Shown: positions 46,584 to 56,909, counted from the stretch's first letter. The stretch: 64,000 nt of DNA from Microbulbifer sp. VAAF005 (GCF_030012985.1 NZ_CP120233.1:248001-312000), one strand, 5' to 3'. Made by a program: numbers and translations. The notes: generated by a model not told the origin, from the sequence alone.

Positions 46584-47228
46584 TCAGCTGGCTGACACTG
46601 GCGCATATATTTGGTTCTCTGCCAGGCTTTTTAACGCGGTTTGATCGAGAAGGCAGATATATTGGCGCGTATAGTCGATAACACCATCAGACTTCCACTG
46701 TTTAAGCTGTTGGCTGACTGTTTGCCTGCTGCCACCAGCCATGACGGCTAGTTCGGACTGGGTCAATTTGATGTCTAGTTGATGTCCATGACCACAGGGT
46801 TGTCCCCGGTAATTAAATAGTTGTGCTAACAAATTGGCCAACCGGACCGGTAAGGGGGCGGTGATGTGGAGGAAAAGACGTTGCTGAAGCTGAGATTCCC
46901 TTGTGGCTAGTTGTTGCAATAGCCCATCGTGGGTCTGTGATTGGCGCTCCATCACGGCGTTTAGATGTTGAATGGATGTAACTTCCAGTTCGCTGCCGGA
47001 TTTGGCGGTTGCTTGAATGTCCATGTTTTTCCCAGTTAGACCTGGTCCAAACCATGATCCGGGCCCGTAGAGATCGATAATGGCTAGGTTGCCGCAGTAG
47101 TCCACTTTTTGGATAAGGACGTAGCCGGCATGAATAAAATAAACCTGGGAACCAGAATCCCCTTGTCGGAGTAATACCGTTTCTTTGAGGAATCGAAGCT
47201 TTTTTATTGGATCGCTAGTTCGTTGCAA
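46584..47228 (-). CDS. Crp/Fnr-family transcriptional regulator
   Basis: 214 residues. A cyclic-nucleotide-binding-like beta roll (about 10-110, LRQGDSGSQVYFIHAGYVLI) leads to a dimer helix and a winged helix-turn-helix (about 150-195, LTQSELAVMAGGSRQTVSQQ). The N-terminal Cys cluster of FNR is absent, so it is not an oxygen-sensing FNR; the ligand is unknown. It is divergent from the PrpD-like gene and 87 bases upstream of the P460 gene on the same strand, either of which could be its target. Confidence 0.85.
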   Translation of the reverse strand: MQRTSDPIKKLRFLKETVLLRQGDSGSQVYFIHAGYVLIQKVDYCGNLAIIDLYGPGSWFGPGLTGKNMDIQATAKSGSELEVTSIQHLNAVMERQSQTHDGLLQQLATRESQLQQRLFLHITAPLPVRLANLLAQLFNYRGQPCGHGHQLDIKLTQSELAVMAGGSRQTVSQQLKQWKSDGVIDYTRQYICLLDQTALKSLAENQIYAPVSAS

Positions 47229-47365
47229 GTGGGTTGATTCCTGTTTTTAGAGATTCCTAACAATATAAAATTCTTCGGTCGTTTGTTTAACTATCTGAAG
47301 TTTAGGAAACAGCTAATCTTACTCCATCTGTTTTGCCCTCCGACAATTTCACGGGCTATTCAATC

Positions 47366-48850
47366 ATGATTGCTGACCCCGCTCCGAATATCCGCCCCGA
47401 TTACGATCAGGTGATACAGGATATCGCAGATTATGTGCTTCATTTCAAAGTGGGTTCCAGTGATGCTTGGGAAACAGCACGGTTAAGCCTGATGGACTCC
47501 TTGGGGTGTGCCTTTCTGGCGTTGAGTTTCCCTGAATGCACAAAGTTGTTAGGTCCCTGGGTGGAGGGGACATGGGTGCCGAATGGGGCCCGGGTACCTG
47601 GCACCCGGTTTCGCTTGGACCCGATAAAAGCGTCATGGGACATCGGCTGTACAATTCGATGGCTCGATTACAACGACACTTGGTTGGCGGCTGAATGGGG
47701 GCATCCCTCTGACAATCTTGGGGCAATATTGGCCGTTTGTGACCACCTGTCGCAAGGGCGATTAGTTAAAGGGGGAAGCCCAATAAAAATGGGCGCGGTA
47801 CTCGAAGCAATGGTCAAAGCCTACGAGATTCAAGGTGTCTTGGCATTGTCTAACAGCTTTAATCGGGTTGGGCTCGATCATGTACTACTGGTGCGGGTTG
47901 CTTCTGCCGCTGTGGCTGCCTGGCTTAAAGGTGCTGGGCGGGAGGAAGTAATGGCGGCGGTGTCTCAGGCGTGGGCGGATGGTGGAGCATTGCGGACCTA
48001 TAGGCACTCCCCGAATACTGGATCACGCAAGTCCTGGGCTGCAGGTGATGCCAGTTCCCGTGGGGTTCGCTTGGCTGATTTGGCGATAAGTGGAGAAATG
48101 GGGGTGCCCGGAGTACTTACGGCAAAGCAATGGGGTTTTTATGATGTCCTTTTTAGCAAGATGAATGCTGAGCAGCAACTAAAACCACCACCAGAGTGCA
48201 GTTTTCAGTTCCCTAGAAGTTTTGGCTCCTATGTGATGGAGAATATCTTATTCAAAATTTCTTATCCGGCTGAGTTTCACGGTCAAACAGCTTGTGAGGC
48301 GGCAATTATTTTACATCCACAGGTTGCAGACCGTATCGATAATATTACCAAGGTGGTAGTGACCACACATGAATCAGCCCTTCGCATCATCACTAAATCA
48401 GGTCCATTAAATAATCCGGCAGATCGGGATCATTGTTTGCAATATATTGTTGCAGTGGCGCTAATTTTTGGTGACTTACAGCCAGGTTTTTATGAAGATG
48501 ATTTTCATCGCGATCACAAAGAGATCGATATCTTGCGGGACAAGATTGAAGTGATAGAAGATAAAGGTTACTCAAAAGATTATTTAGACCCAGATAAGCG
48601 TTCTATAGCCAGTGCGGTACAAGTATTTTTTAAAAGTGGTGACGCATCAGAAAAGATTGAAGTTGAATATCCGATGGGACACCGCCGTCGCCGACGGGAG
48701 GGGATTCCGTTATTGGAAGATAAGTTCCGTAGTAATTTAGCTACGCGATTCCCTCAAGGGCGGGCTAACAAAATTTTTGCAGCTATTAATGATCTTCAAG
48801 GGTTAAAGCAGTTGTCAGTTAATCGCTTTATGGATCTATTGGTTATTTAG
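47366..48850 (+). CDS. prpD: MmgE/PrpD-family 2-methylcitrate dehydratase-like protein
   Basis: 494 residues from the ATG at 47366; a TTG at 47333 would add 11 residues but has no better ribosome-binding site. [80 protein letters not shown] and [12 protein letters not shown] are the conserved blocks of PrpD, which dehydrates 2-methylcitrate in propionate breakdown. The usual partners prpB, prpC and acnD are not next to it, so it may be an orphan or act on another substrate. Confidence 0.85.
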   Translation: MIADPAPNIRPDYDQVIQDIADYVLHFKVGSSDAWETARLSLMDSLGCAFLALSFPECTKLLGPWVEGTWVPNGARVPGTRFRLDPIKASWDIGCTIRWLDYNDTWLAAEWGHPSDNLGAILAVCDHLSQGRLVKGGSPIKMGAVLEAMVKAYEIQGVLALSNSFNRVGLDHVLLVRVASAAVAAWLKGAGREEVMAAVSQAWADGGALRTYRHSPNTGSRKSWAAGDASSRGVRLADLAISGEMGVPGVLTAKQWGFYDVLFSKMNAEQQLKPPPECSFQFPRSFGSYVMENILFKISYPAEFHGQTACEAAIILHPQVADRIDNITKVVVTTHESALRIITKSGPLNNPADRDHCLQYIVAVALIFGDLQPGFYEDDFHRDHKEIDILRDKIEVIEDKGYSKDYLDPDKRSIASAVQVFFKSGDASEKIEVEYPMGHRRRRREGIPLLEDKFRSNLATRFPQGRANKIFAAINDLQGLKQLSVNRFMDLLVI

Positions 48851-48877
48851 AGGCTCCTTAGGAAATTCCCCAGAGTG

Positions 48878-48904
48878 AAAAAGGCGGCCAAAGGCCGCCT
48901 TTTT
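48878..48904. terminator. Bidirectional terminator between prpD and the porin
   Basis: AAAAAGGCGGCC, loop AAA, GGCCGCCTTTTT: a perfect GC-rich stem with an A-run before and T-run after. It sits between two convergent genes and can end both transcripts. Confidence 0.9.
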
Positions 48905-48972
48905 CATTGCTCAATCTTCCCCAAGCGGCAGAGTCGCACTTTCCAATTTGGACCGCCACATTTAAGGAATGA

Positions 48973-49911
48973 TTAGAACTTGTATTCAACACCAATACCG
49001 GCGTAGCTGCGATCGTAGTCTTCGTCAGCAGTTTCGTCGGTGTAGAAGCCGAAAATTTTGGCTGCGCTGTTGAATTTGTAGTCTGCGCCCAGGCTGAAAG
49101 TCTCGCCGCCTTCTTCTTTGATATCAGACTGGCCGTACTGGGCTTTCAGAGTCCACTGGTCCAGCTTGTAAGCAACAGAGCTCATCCAGCCGTCGACAGT
49201 TTCGCCGCCGTCAGCATCTTGCTCTTCGAACAGGGCGCCTACTTGTACAGGGCCGATGTTGTACTGAGCTACAAAACGATGAACGTCAACGTCCTGACCT
49301 TCAACGTCCTGGTCCATAGCGTAGGCCAGGTAAACACCGTTGTTGTCATAGGCGACAGACATGGAAACGCCGTTGTTGCGTTCTTCGCCGGTAGTTTCGT
49401 CAATAACTTCTTCTTTGTTACTGATGAAAGCCGCAGAAGCTTTGAAGCCACCGAAAGAAGGAGTAGTGTACTGAAGTGCGTCTTCTTCGCGGTTATCGCT
49501 GCTGGTGATCAGGCTCTTGATATCGCCTTCGAGGTCGTTGAACAGGTCAACTTTCTTCTGGGCAACTTTCAGGGGAGTATCGAACTTACCAGCGATGACC
49601 TGGCCAAAGCCGCCTTCCAGGCCTGCGTAGATGTTGCGCTGGGAGAAAGTATCGTCAGCGTCACCGTCCATATCTACTTCGTATTCCATACGGTAGATAC
49701 CTTTAACGCCTTCAGTCAGGGCGATTTCGCCTTTCACGCCCAGGCGGGAAGCGTTGCTCTGAACGTCAGTGACGGAATCGTCACCTTCGTCGGCAGCCTG
49801 GAAGGTGACGTTGGCTTTGCCGTAAAAGTCGAGTACATCGCCTTCATCTTGGGCGTTGGCCAGAGCAGGTACCATGGCAACGATGGCCAGAGAGAGAGCG
49901 GTCTTATTCAT
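48973..49911 (-). CDS. General porin (gram-negative porin family)
   Basis: 312 residues from the ATG at 49911, chosen because MNKTALSLAIVAMVPALANA is a normal signal peptide; the frame is open 41 codons further but without a plausible start. The mature protein begins QDEGDVLDFYGKANVTFQAA and shows 16-strand porin patterns: ASRLGVKGEIALTEGVKGIY, FSQRNIYAGLEGGFGQVIAG, DTPLKVAQKKVDLFND, and ends GIGVEYKF with the terminal Phe needed for outer-membrane assembly. Very acidic, as is common in marine bacteria. Confidence 0.9.
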   Translation of the reverse strand: MNKTALSLAIVAMVPALANAQDEGDVLDFYGKANVTFQAADEGDDSVTDVQSNASRLGVKGEIALTEGVKGIYRMEYEVDMDGDADDTFSQRNIYAGLEGGFGQVIAGKFDTPLKVAQKKVDLFNDLEGDIKSLITSSDNREEDALQYTTPSFGGFKASAAFISNKEEVIDETTGEERNNGVSMSVAYDNNGVYLAYAMDQDVEGQDVDVHRFVAQYNIGPVQVGALFEEQDADGGETVDGWMSSVAYKLDQWTLKAQYGQSDIKEEGGETFSLGADYKFNSAAKIFGFYTDETADEDYDRSYAGIGVEYKF

Positions 49912-50181
49912 AATCGTCTCGCACAGTTTATGGTTTTGGGTTGAAAGGTGCCTTCCGTGTCGTCCTAGTTGGCTGCCTTTCGATTTGGTGCGGATTCTGC
50001 GTTTTGAATATGACAAACATGTTAAAAATGGCATTTTTCTTAAAAATATGTGACTGGCCAGTGCTATGAATGGCAGGTTAGCTAGCTATATTAAGGTTTC
50101 AGGCGCCTGAAGCGGCGGTTCGCAATCATCGTTGATTTGAGTGAAGGTGGTCAATAGTTGAACAAAAAGATGGTGTAAGGG

Positions 50182-52760
50182 ATGGCGCTGGGGATGGAAT
50201 TATGGAGTTTTCGGGAGCGAATTCAGCAGCTTTCTCACCTGCTGGCTAAGGCGAGAGGCATTGTCGTCTACATGGGGCCCAGCATATATCTTTGGGTCTA
50301 TTCGCTATCTATTATCGCAGTGGGATGTCTTGCCCGATTACCCGCTGAAAGCACTCTGTGGGCACTGTATCTCTCTCTAGCCTTGTTTGCCTGGGTGGTA
50401 ATACGCCGCTGGCGCCCCCTTGCTCTGATCTTTCTCTCCTTTATTGGTGCGACCTGGGCACTCCACTCTCATGAAGCATCGCTGGATCGCCGGCTCCCCC
50501 TCGGTGCACATGGTGCGGACTTCGTACTTCAGTTGAACCTGGTCTCGCTGCCTGAATTAACTGAGGGGGAGGGTTTGGCGCTAGTTCAGAATCACAAACG
50601 GTGCGTTTTCGCGCTCGAGTTGTGGATATTGTTTCCAGTTCTTTAGGTGAAGAGGGTGGCCAGTTAGCACCGCCAGAGCTATCTATCGGAAGCCTTCTCA
50701 ACCTAACCTGGTATCGAATTGACGGTGAGGCTCTGGCTCGCCTGCGGGGTGGCTCTCAATGGATATTGCCTGTGCGATTGAGAACTCCCAGGGGGAGCGT
50801 TAATCCACATACATTCGACTATGAAGGCTGGCTTTTGCGAGAGGGAATTACGGCAACAGGGTATGTTCGCCCCCGCGATTATCCTCCTCAGTGGCTGGGG
50901 CAGGGGAATGGCATTATCGGGTTAAGGGATGAATTGCGCTCCCTAATTAGTCAGTTACCGATCCAACGACCGGACCTGATAGCTGCGCTATTGCTTGGGG
51001 ATCGCAGTCAGTTGAGCGAAGGTGATACCGACCTGCTTAAAAGGACAGGTACGGGCCACCTTATTGCCATATCCGGCTTACATGTGGGCATGGTGGCCGG
51101 TTGTATTTTGTTGATGGGCACCGTACTGGCAAAAGGGATTGGACTTTTTACGGGCACCAGCCGTTTTGGTATTGCGATAGGACTCGCCTTGGTGGCGAGC
51201 CTTGTTTATACCTTGATCGCCGGCGTTCCTCTATCCGCGCAACGTGCGCTTGTAATGACCTGGGTGCTATTACTGGGTTGGCACTGGCGGCGCAGACTGG
51301 GAGCGGGTTTTGCTTTCTCATTGGCACTGGCAATAGTGCTTACCCTGCAGCCACTGGCTTTTTACAGTGCTGGTTTTTGGTTGTCCTTCGTGGCCGTCGG
51401 GAGTCTGCTTTTGGGGTTTAGTGGGCGAATTAGCTTAAGTCGAGAGCCGCAATGGAGGCCGAAGGCTGAGGCCTCTGGTGCTGTAACCTCATGGCAGCAC
51501 CGATTTTCCCAGTTATCGTTATGGCAGCTGTTGCGAAGCCAGTGGCTGATTGCAATTGGCCTGTTTATCCCATCGATAATATATTTTTCAGGCTTTAGCC
51601 TTTCAGGTGTATTGGTCAATCTTGTAGCGATTCCCTGGATGGGCCTGTCTATTTTGCCATCACTTATGTTAGGTGCTGTATTTATTGATACTCAGCTGGG
51701 TGTTTGGCTGCTGCAGTTTGCAGGTTGGCAATTGGATCTGCTGATGACTGCACTCAATATTGTCGATCATTCGATACCGGGGTTTCGTGGTTTTGCGATT
51801 GCCTCCACTGCATTGGTGATAGTCATCGCCGGGCTTGGCGCGGTGCTACTTTTGCTGCCTAAAGGGTTGCCAGGGCGCAAGTTGGGCTGGTTATTTTTTC
51901 TTCCAGTTGCTCAGCCCTGGCTTTCTACATTGGCGCCGGCAGATGAGCGTTTGAAGTTGTCAGTCCTGGATGTTGGTCAGGGGTTGTCAGTAGTTATCAG
52001 CACTGGAAAAAGTCGTATTGTTTATGATGCAGGGCCTTCAATCCCCTCGGGCTGGAGCGCGGGAGGTTCGATAGTGGCTCCCTACTTGATGAGTAGCGGA
52101 GGTAGTGAACTAGATATGCTAATCGTCAGTCATGGTGATAGGGATCATGCCGGCGGCGTGGCGGGTTTACTTAGAAACATTGAAGCAAAAAAGCTCTATG
52201 CTCCGGGGACTTTAACTAGCAATTTACCATTATCGCCAGCCACGATTACTGAGCAGTGCTGGGCAGGAATGGAAGAACAGCTGGGAGATATATCATTTCG
52301 ATGGTTATGGCCCTCCTTAACGGCACAGGGAGAGGAATTACTGGATGGTGAGGAGAACGATCACAGCTGTGTAATTTTGGCTGAGTGGCAGGGGGTGCGT
52401 TTACTGCTTACTGGGGATATCAGTCGTAAGGTTGAATATCAACTGTCTAAAATGTATCCACAATTTTCCGCTGTTGACGTACTGATCGCGCCTCATCATG
52501 GTTCCCGCTCTTCCTCATCGGTCGCTTTACTCGAATGGGCCAGGCCTAAACGGGTTGTATTTAGTGCCGGTTTCCGCCATCACTTTGGCCACCCTCACAC
52601 CGATGTTGTGAAGCGCTACCAAAACTTCGGTGCAAGAATTTTAAATACCGCTGAGAGTGGTGCGATCGAGTTTTTGTGGAGGCACGGAGAGGAAGCACCT
52701 GAAGTTAAACAGGCTCGTTTGGCACCTCGGTTTTGGTATGCGAGTCACAACAGGGACTAA
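50182..52760 (+). CDS. comEC: ComEC/Rec2 DNA uptake channel (frameshifted)
   Basis: ComEC carries single-stranded DNA across the inner membrane in natural transformation. The first part (50182 onward) has the N-terminal membrane helices and a DUF4131-type start; near 50590-50592 the frame breaks after LTEGEGLALVQN, and the -1 frame continues SQTVRFRARVVDIVSSSLGE without loss. One added base gives 859 residues, a normal length. Next come the Competence domain (about 250-530, LIAISGLHVGMVAGCILL) and a metallo-beta-lactamase-like domain (about 590-830) with SHGDRDHAGGVAGL and APHHGSRSSSSVALL. The first start codon is uncertain (50182 or 50194). Confidence 0.9.
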
Positions 52761-52876
52761 CGAAGTATGGGAGGACTTAGCCGCCGGGATCAGCTGTGGT
52801 AAAGTGCAGCTCCACGCATATTTAGATGCGCTAATAATTTTTCCGATGAAGCCTTTCGCTGTTTGGGACTATAAAA

Positions 52877-53518
52877 GTGGTAGAAGAAACAAAACTATAC
52901 GATTTATTAATGCTCGGCGGCTGGTTGATGGTACCAATCATGCTTTGTTCTGTAGCAGTTTTAGCTATCTGCGGAGAGCGTTTATGGACTTTGCACTCAC
53001 AGCGCATTGCACCGAATACCCTTCTAGGGGAAGTTTGGGGTTGGCTCAAAAACAACCAGATCAATGCTGAAAAATTAAAGGAGCTGCGCGACTCCAGTCT
53101 ATTGGGGAAAATCTTTGCTGCGGGTCTTTCCAATTCTCGCCACGGTCGCGAAGTAATGAAGGACAGTATCGAGGAGACTGCCAGTCAAGTAGTTCATGAG
53201 CTTGAGCGGTTTTTAGGTGCTCTCGGTACTATTGCTGCAGTGGCACCGCTAATTGGCCTGCTGGGGACTGTGATTGGCATGATTGATGTATTCGGACAAA
53301 TTGTAATTCAGGGTACAGGTAATCCTGCTGCCTTAGCCGGTGGGATCAGTAAGGCCCTGATCACCACTGCTGCTGGCTTGACCGTAGCGATTCCGGCATT
53401 GATGGCGCATAGATACTTCCAGCGTCGCGTTGACACCATTGTTGTGGCAATGGAGCAGGAAGCGGTCAAGCTTGTTGATGCCTTGCATAGCGATCGTAAA
53501 ATCGAAGTCGCAGCCTGA
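52877..53518 (+). CDS. exbB: ExbB/TolQ-type proton channel subunit
   Basis: 213 residues from a GTG start. Three membrane segments (about 12-32, 110-135, 150-178) with the conserved GLLGTVIGMIDVFGQI and GGISKALITTAAGLTVAIPAL mark the MotA/TolQ/ExbB family. With ExbD it converts proton flow into motion to energise TonB, here for outer-membrane receptors such as the one at the left edge. Often found between comEC and msbA in gammaproteobacteria. The start was chosen by the family length. Confidence 0.92.
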   Translation: MVEETKLYDLLMLGGWLMVPIMLCSVAVLAICGERLWTLHSQRIAPNTLLGEVWGWLKNNQINAEKLKELRDSSLLGKIFAAGLSNSRHGREVMKDSIEETASQVVHELERFLGALGTIAAVAPLIGLLGTVIGMIDVFGQIVIQGTGNPAALAGGISKALITTAAGLTVAIPALMAHRYFQRRVDTIVVAMEQEAVKLVDALHSDRKIEVAA

Positions 53519-53533
53519 GTGGGGTAGCAAGCG

Positions 53534-53953
53534 ATGCAATTCCGCCGCCAAGCCAAAGAGCAGGAAGGGGTTAACCTGACGCCGCTTATTGATGTGGTAT
53601 TCCTGCTATTGATTTTCTTTATGGTGTCTACAACCTTTACTAAGGAAAGCCACCTTAAGCTGAATCTGCCTGAAGCAGCAGGCCCCCAAGCTGTTGAACA
53701 GCCTAAATTTGTGGAGATTTTGATCAGCTCCGATGGCTCATACTCAGTAGATGGGCAGGCTTTAATCAATAAGAAGATCAACACTCTCAAATCTGCGCTG
53801 TCGGAAGTTTCCGCAGGCGAGTACAATCGCCCGCTTGTGATAACCGCCGACGCCACCGCTCATCACCAAGCCGTGGTTCGGGCAATGGATGCCGCTGGAC
53901 AGCTAGGCTTTGTCAACCTAAGCATTACTACACGGCAACCGGAAGAAAACTAG
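53534..53953 (+). CDS. exbD: ExbD/TolR-type proton channel subunit
   Basis: 139 residues with one N-terminal membrane helix. The family core VNLTPLIDVVFLLLIFFMVS (about 13-32) contains the essential Asp in the helix; the rest (SHLKLNLPEAAG, SYSVDGQALINKK, RPLVITADATAHHQAVVRAM) is the periplasmic domain. Starts 15 bases after exbB, clearly the same operon. Confidence 0.94.
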   Translation: MQFRRQAKEQEGVNLTPLIDVVFLLLIFFMVSTTFTKESHLKLNLPEAAGPQAVEQPKFVEILISSDGSYSVDGQALINKKINTLKSALSEVSAGEYNRPLVITADATAHHQAVVRAMDAAGQLGFVNLSITTRQPEEN

Positions 53954-53999
53954 CGCGGAACCCTGACTGGGAACTGACTTACCTTCGGTTTCTGTGCCC

Positions 54000-54021
54000 A
54001 CTCGCCCCAGTTGGGGCGAGT
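54000..54021. repeat. Hairpin between exbD and msbA
   Basis: ACTCGCCCCA and TGGGGCGAGT form a perfect GC-rich stem around a tiny GT centre. No T-run follows, so probably not an efficient terminator; it may tune expression of msbA, whose ATG is 17 bases on. Confidence 0.55.
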
Positions 54022-54037
54022 CCATTCATTGGTCTGT

Positions 54038-55867
54038 ATGAAGAAAGTAAAAGCGCCTCCCAGCAAGCCGCAAAATGGGGCGGAAACTTATCGTCGATTG
54101 CTTACTTACGCCCGCCCGCACATGGCAATTTTTGGGGTTGCGGTACTGGGCTTTTTCCTGTTTTCGATCATGGGCGTCAGCCTGATTGCTGTGACCGAGC
54201 TGTTGCTCGATGCAGTGGGGGCTGGTATCCAAGAGAGTCGCGGGTTTCTCTCAAAGTTTGTAGCATCCTATTACCCCGATGGAGTAATGCCCCAGGAGAC
54301 TGCTCGTTGGCTTGTACCGCTCGCAATGTTGCTGATTATTGTCCTTAGGGCTATTGGCAATTTTGTCGGCAGCTATGGTTTGGCCTATGTGGGCCGCGCA
54401 GTGATCCACGAGTTGCGAACACAGCTATTCGAGAGAATTGGCCAGCTTCCCAGCTCCTATTTTGACCGCTATACCGGCGCTTACCTGATCTCAAAGGTTT
54501 CATACAATGTTGAGCAGGTAACCAACTCCATCACCAAGGCGGTGAAGGTACTCTTCCGCGAGTCGTTTACGGTAATTGGTCTCTTGACCTACCTGTTACT
54601 GGTGAACTGGAAGCTGACTTTAACCTTCTTCCTTTTTGCCCCCTTGATCGCCTTTATTGTGCGTATCGTGGGTAAGCGTTTCCGCAAACTGAGCCATCGC
54701 ATCCAGAATTCCATGGGCGACGTTACCCATGTCACCCAGGAAGCGATCAATGGCTATCAAGTGGTGCGGATGTATGGGGGACAGGATTACGAGAAATCCC
54801 GTTTCCTCTCTGCCAGCGACAATAACCGTCGGCAGTTTATGAAGCTCGTAGTAGCAAACAATGCCAGTGTTTCTGTGATTCAGATCCTGGTTGGTTTGTC
54901 TACTGCAACTATTGTCTGGCTGGCTCTGGCACCGGGTATGGTTGAGTCCATGACTGCTGGGGTTTTTGCCGCCTATATTGGTGCAGCTGCATCATTGGCT
55001 AAGCCAGTGCGCAGCCTTTCCGAAATTTTTGCCGATATCCAGAAGGGTATTGCGGCAGCGGAGAGTATCTTTGAAGTAATGGATGCTCCCAGAGAGCCCC
55101 AGGATGGTGAAGCTCAGCTACCTAAGCCTGTGAATGGAACAGTAGCTTTTGAAGGGCTTGAGTTTAGCTATGACCCGGCAGCACCCAAAGTACTCTCCGA
55201 CATCAGTTTCGCGGTAAATCCGGGAGAAACGGTGGCCCTGGTGGGTGCGTCTGGCTCCGGCAAGAGCACGCTGGTAAGTCTGCTGGCTAGGTTTTACGAG
55301 CCGACAGGTGGACGTATCCTGGTCGATGGGGCTGATATTTCCAAGGTGCCACTTAAAGAGTTGCGCCGCCATATCAGTATGGTTTCCCAAAATATCGTAC
55401 TGTTTAACGATACTGTATATCGCAATATTGCTTACGGTGAGTTAGAGCATGCACCGAAGGAAAATGTATTGCGTGCTATAGAGCAGGCACATGCGGCTCA
55501 ATTTATTGAAGAGCTTCCCCAGGGGCAGGATACGGTTCTGGGAGATAATGCGCAGATGCTATCCGGCGGCCAGCGGCAGCGTTTGTCTATTGCTCGCGCC
55601 CTGCTTAAGGATGCGCCCATACTGATCTTGGATGAGGCTACCTCAGCGCTGGATAATGAATCGGAGCGCCACATTCAGGCGGCTCTGGCTGAAGTCATGA
55701 AAAACCGCACCACGTTTGTTATCGCCCATCGCCTGAGTACGATCGAGAATGCTGATCGTATTCTGGTGATGGAGAAAGGTCGAATTGTAGAGTGTGGGAA
55801 TCACGCAGAGCTGCTTGCCCAGGGTGGGCGATACGCATCTCTGTTACAGCAGCAAACAATGGGGTAG
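54038..55867 (+). CDS. msbA: Lipid A flippase, ABC exporter
   Basis: 609 residues from the ATG at 54038 (a GTG/ATG nine codons earlier falls inside the hairpin). Six membrane helices (about 20-320) are followed by an ATPase with Walker A GASGSGKST, signature LSGGQRQRLS, Walker B ILILDEATSALD and the H-loop IAHRLSTIE. MsbA moves lipid A-core to the outer leaflet of the inner membrane. Usual partner of lpxK, which starts ten bases after its stop. Confidence 0.95.
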   Translation: MKKVKAPPSKPQNGAETYRRLLTYARPHMAIFGVAVLGFFLFSIMGVSLIAVTELLLDAVGAGIQESRGFLSKFVASYYPDGVMPQETARWLVPLAMLLIIVLRAIGNFVGSYGLAYVGRAVIHELRTQLFERIGQLPSSYFDRYTGAYLISKVSYNVEQVTNSITKAVKVLFRESFTVIGLLTYLLLVNWKLTLTFFLFAPLIAFIVRIVGKRFRKLSHRIQNSMGDVTHVTQEAINGYQVVRMYGGQDYEKSRFLSASDNNRRQFMKLVVANNASVSVIQILVGLSTATIVWLALAPGMVESMTAGVFAAYIGAAASLAKPVRSLSEIFADIQKGIAAAESIFEVMDAPREPQDGEAQLPKPVNGTVAFEGLEFSYDPAAPKVLSDISFAVNPGETVALVGASGSGKSTLVSLLARFYEPTGGRILVDGADISKVPLKELRRHISMVSQNIVLFNDTVYRNIAYGELEHAPKENVLRAIEQAHAAQFIEELPQGQDTVLGDNAQMLSGGQRQRLSIARALLKDAPILILDEATSALDNESERHIQAALAEVMKNRTTFVIAHRLSTIENADRILVMEKGRIVECGNHAELLAQGGRYASLLQQQTMG

Positions 55868-55876
55868 GGCATCTGG

Positions 55877-56909
55877 ATGTCACTGGAAGACTGGTTTAAC
55901 AAACGCTGGTATCCGGAAAAGGGTGAAGGTCGCTCGCTCTCCCTGCTTACTCCGCTGGAGTTACTCTATGGGGGTGAGCAAACGGCGCCGGGTAATGAGT
56001 TCGCGCACTCCACCGGAGCCCTTATCAGTTCCTGTCATCGTCATCGGTAATATCACCGTTGGTGGTGCGGGTAAAACGCCATTGGTGGCGGAGCTGGCTC
56101 GCTGGCTAAAGGAGCGGGGTCGCAATCCGGGGATTATCAGCCGTGGCTATGGTGGTCGTGCAGAAAAATATCCTTACCAAGTGACTGCCCAATCCCACCC
56201 CTTGGAGTCCGGGGATGAGCCGCTGATGCTGCACTTGATCACCGGTGTGCCGGTGATGGTTTCTCCCAATCGCACCGAGGCGGCGCAGGCCCTGATCGAC
56301 TATCACCAGTGCGATGTTATTTTGTCTGACGATGGGCTACAGCACTATAGTTTGTGGCGCAGTTACGAAATTTGTGTGGTTGATGGTCATCGAGGTTTGG
56401 GTAACGGCCATATGTTGCCCAGGGGGCCTCTGAGGGAGCCGGCGACGCGTCTGCAAAGCGTCGACATGCTGGTAAGTAATGGCGAGCCAGAAGCTAAGGT
56501 CCGGGATCAGTGCGGAGGGCTTTTAGAGTTTGAGATGACGCTTGAGCCTTCATGTTGGCATCAGTTTAACCTCGATCAAACCTCTACTTTGCGCTTGTCG
56601 TCAGGGCCAGAGGTGGGGCCTTGCCACGGGGTTGCAGCGATCGGTAATCCCAAGCGGTTTTTCCGTTCACTGAAAACGCTGGGATTTGAGGTGACAGAGC
56701 AACCTTTTGACGATCACCATCAATTCAGCCCCCAAGAACTACATTTCGATGGGGAAACCCCGGTGATCATGACCATGAAAGATGCAGTGAAATGCCGTGA
56801 TTTCTGGGAAAGTCATTGGTGGGCACTCGAGGTGCGGGCCAAGTTGCCAGACCTTTTTTATCAAAAAGTACACAAGCACTTGCAACAATTTAGTGAAAAT
56901 GAAAAGTAA
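55877..56909 (+). CDS. lpxK: Tetraacyldisaccharide 4'-kinase (frameshifted near the 5' end)
   Basis: LpxK phosphorylates the lipid A precursor at the 4' position. The ATG at 55877 starts [20 protein letters not shown] and [13 protein letters not shown], the family N-terminus, then meets a frame break in the G5 run at 55970-55974. The following frame (from 55974) is [10 protein letters not shown], the Walker [21 protein letters not shown], and [20 protein letters not shown] to the stop at 56909. Net change is +1, so either one G too many or two missing in the run. An upstream ATG in the second frame (55794) lies inside msbA and does not give an LpxK N-terminus. Confidence 0.92.

Noticed and set aside
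49219..49944. A 241-codon plus-strand frame opposite the porin
   Set aside because: Antisense shadow of the strongly codon-biased porin gene, which has a clear signal peptide and terminal Phe.
55794..55973. An N-terminal extension of lpxK within msbA
   Set aside because: The 60 residues do not resemble LpxK; the proper N-terminus is found in the other frame from 55877.
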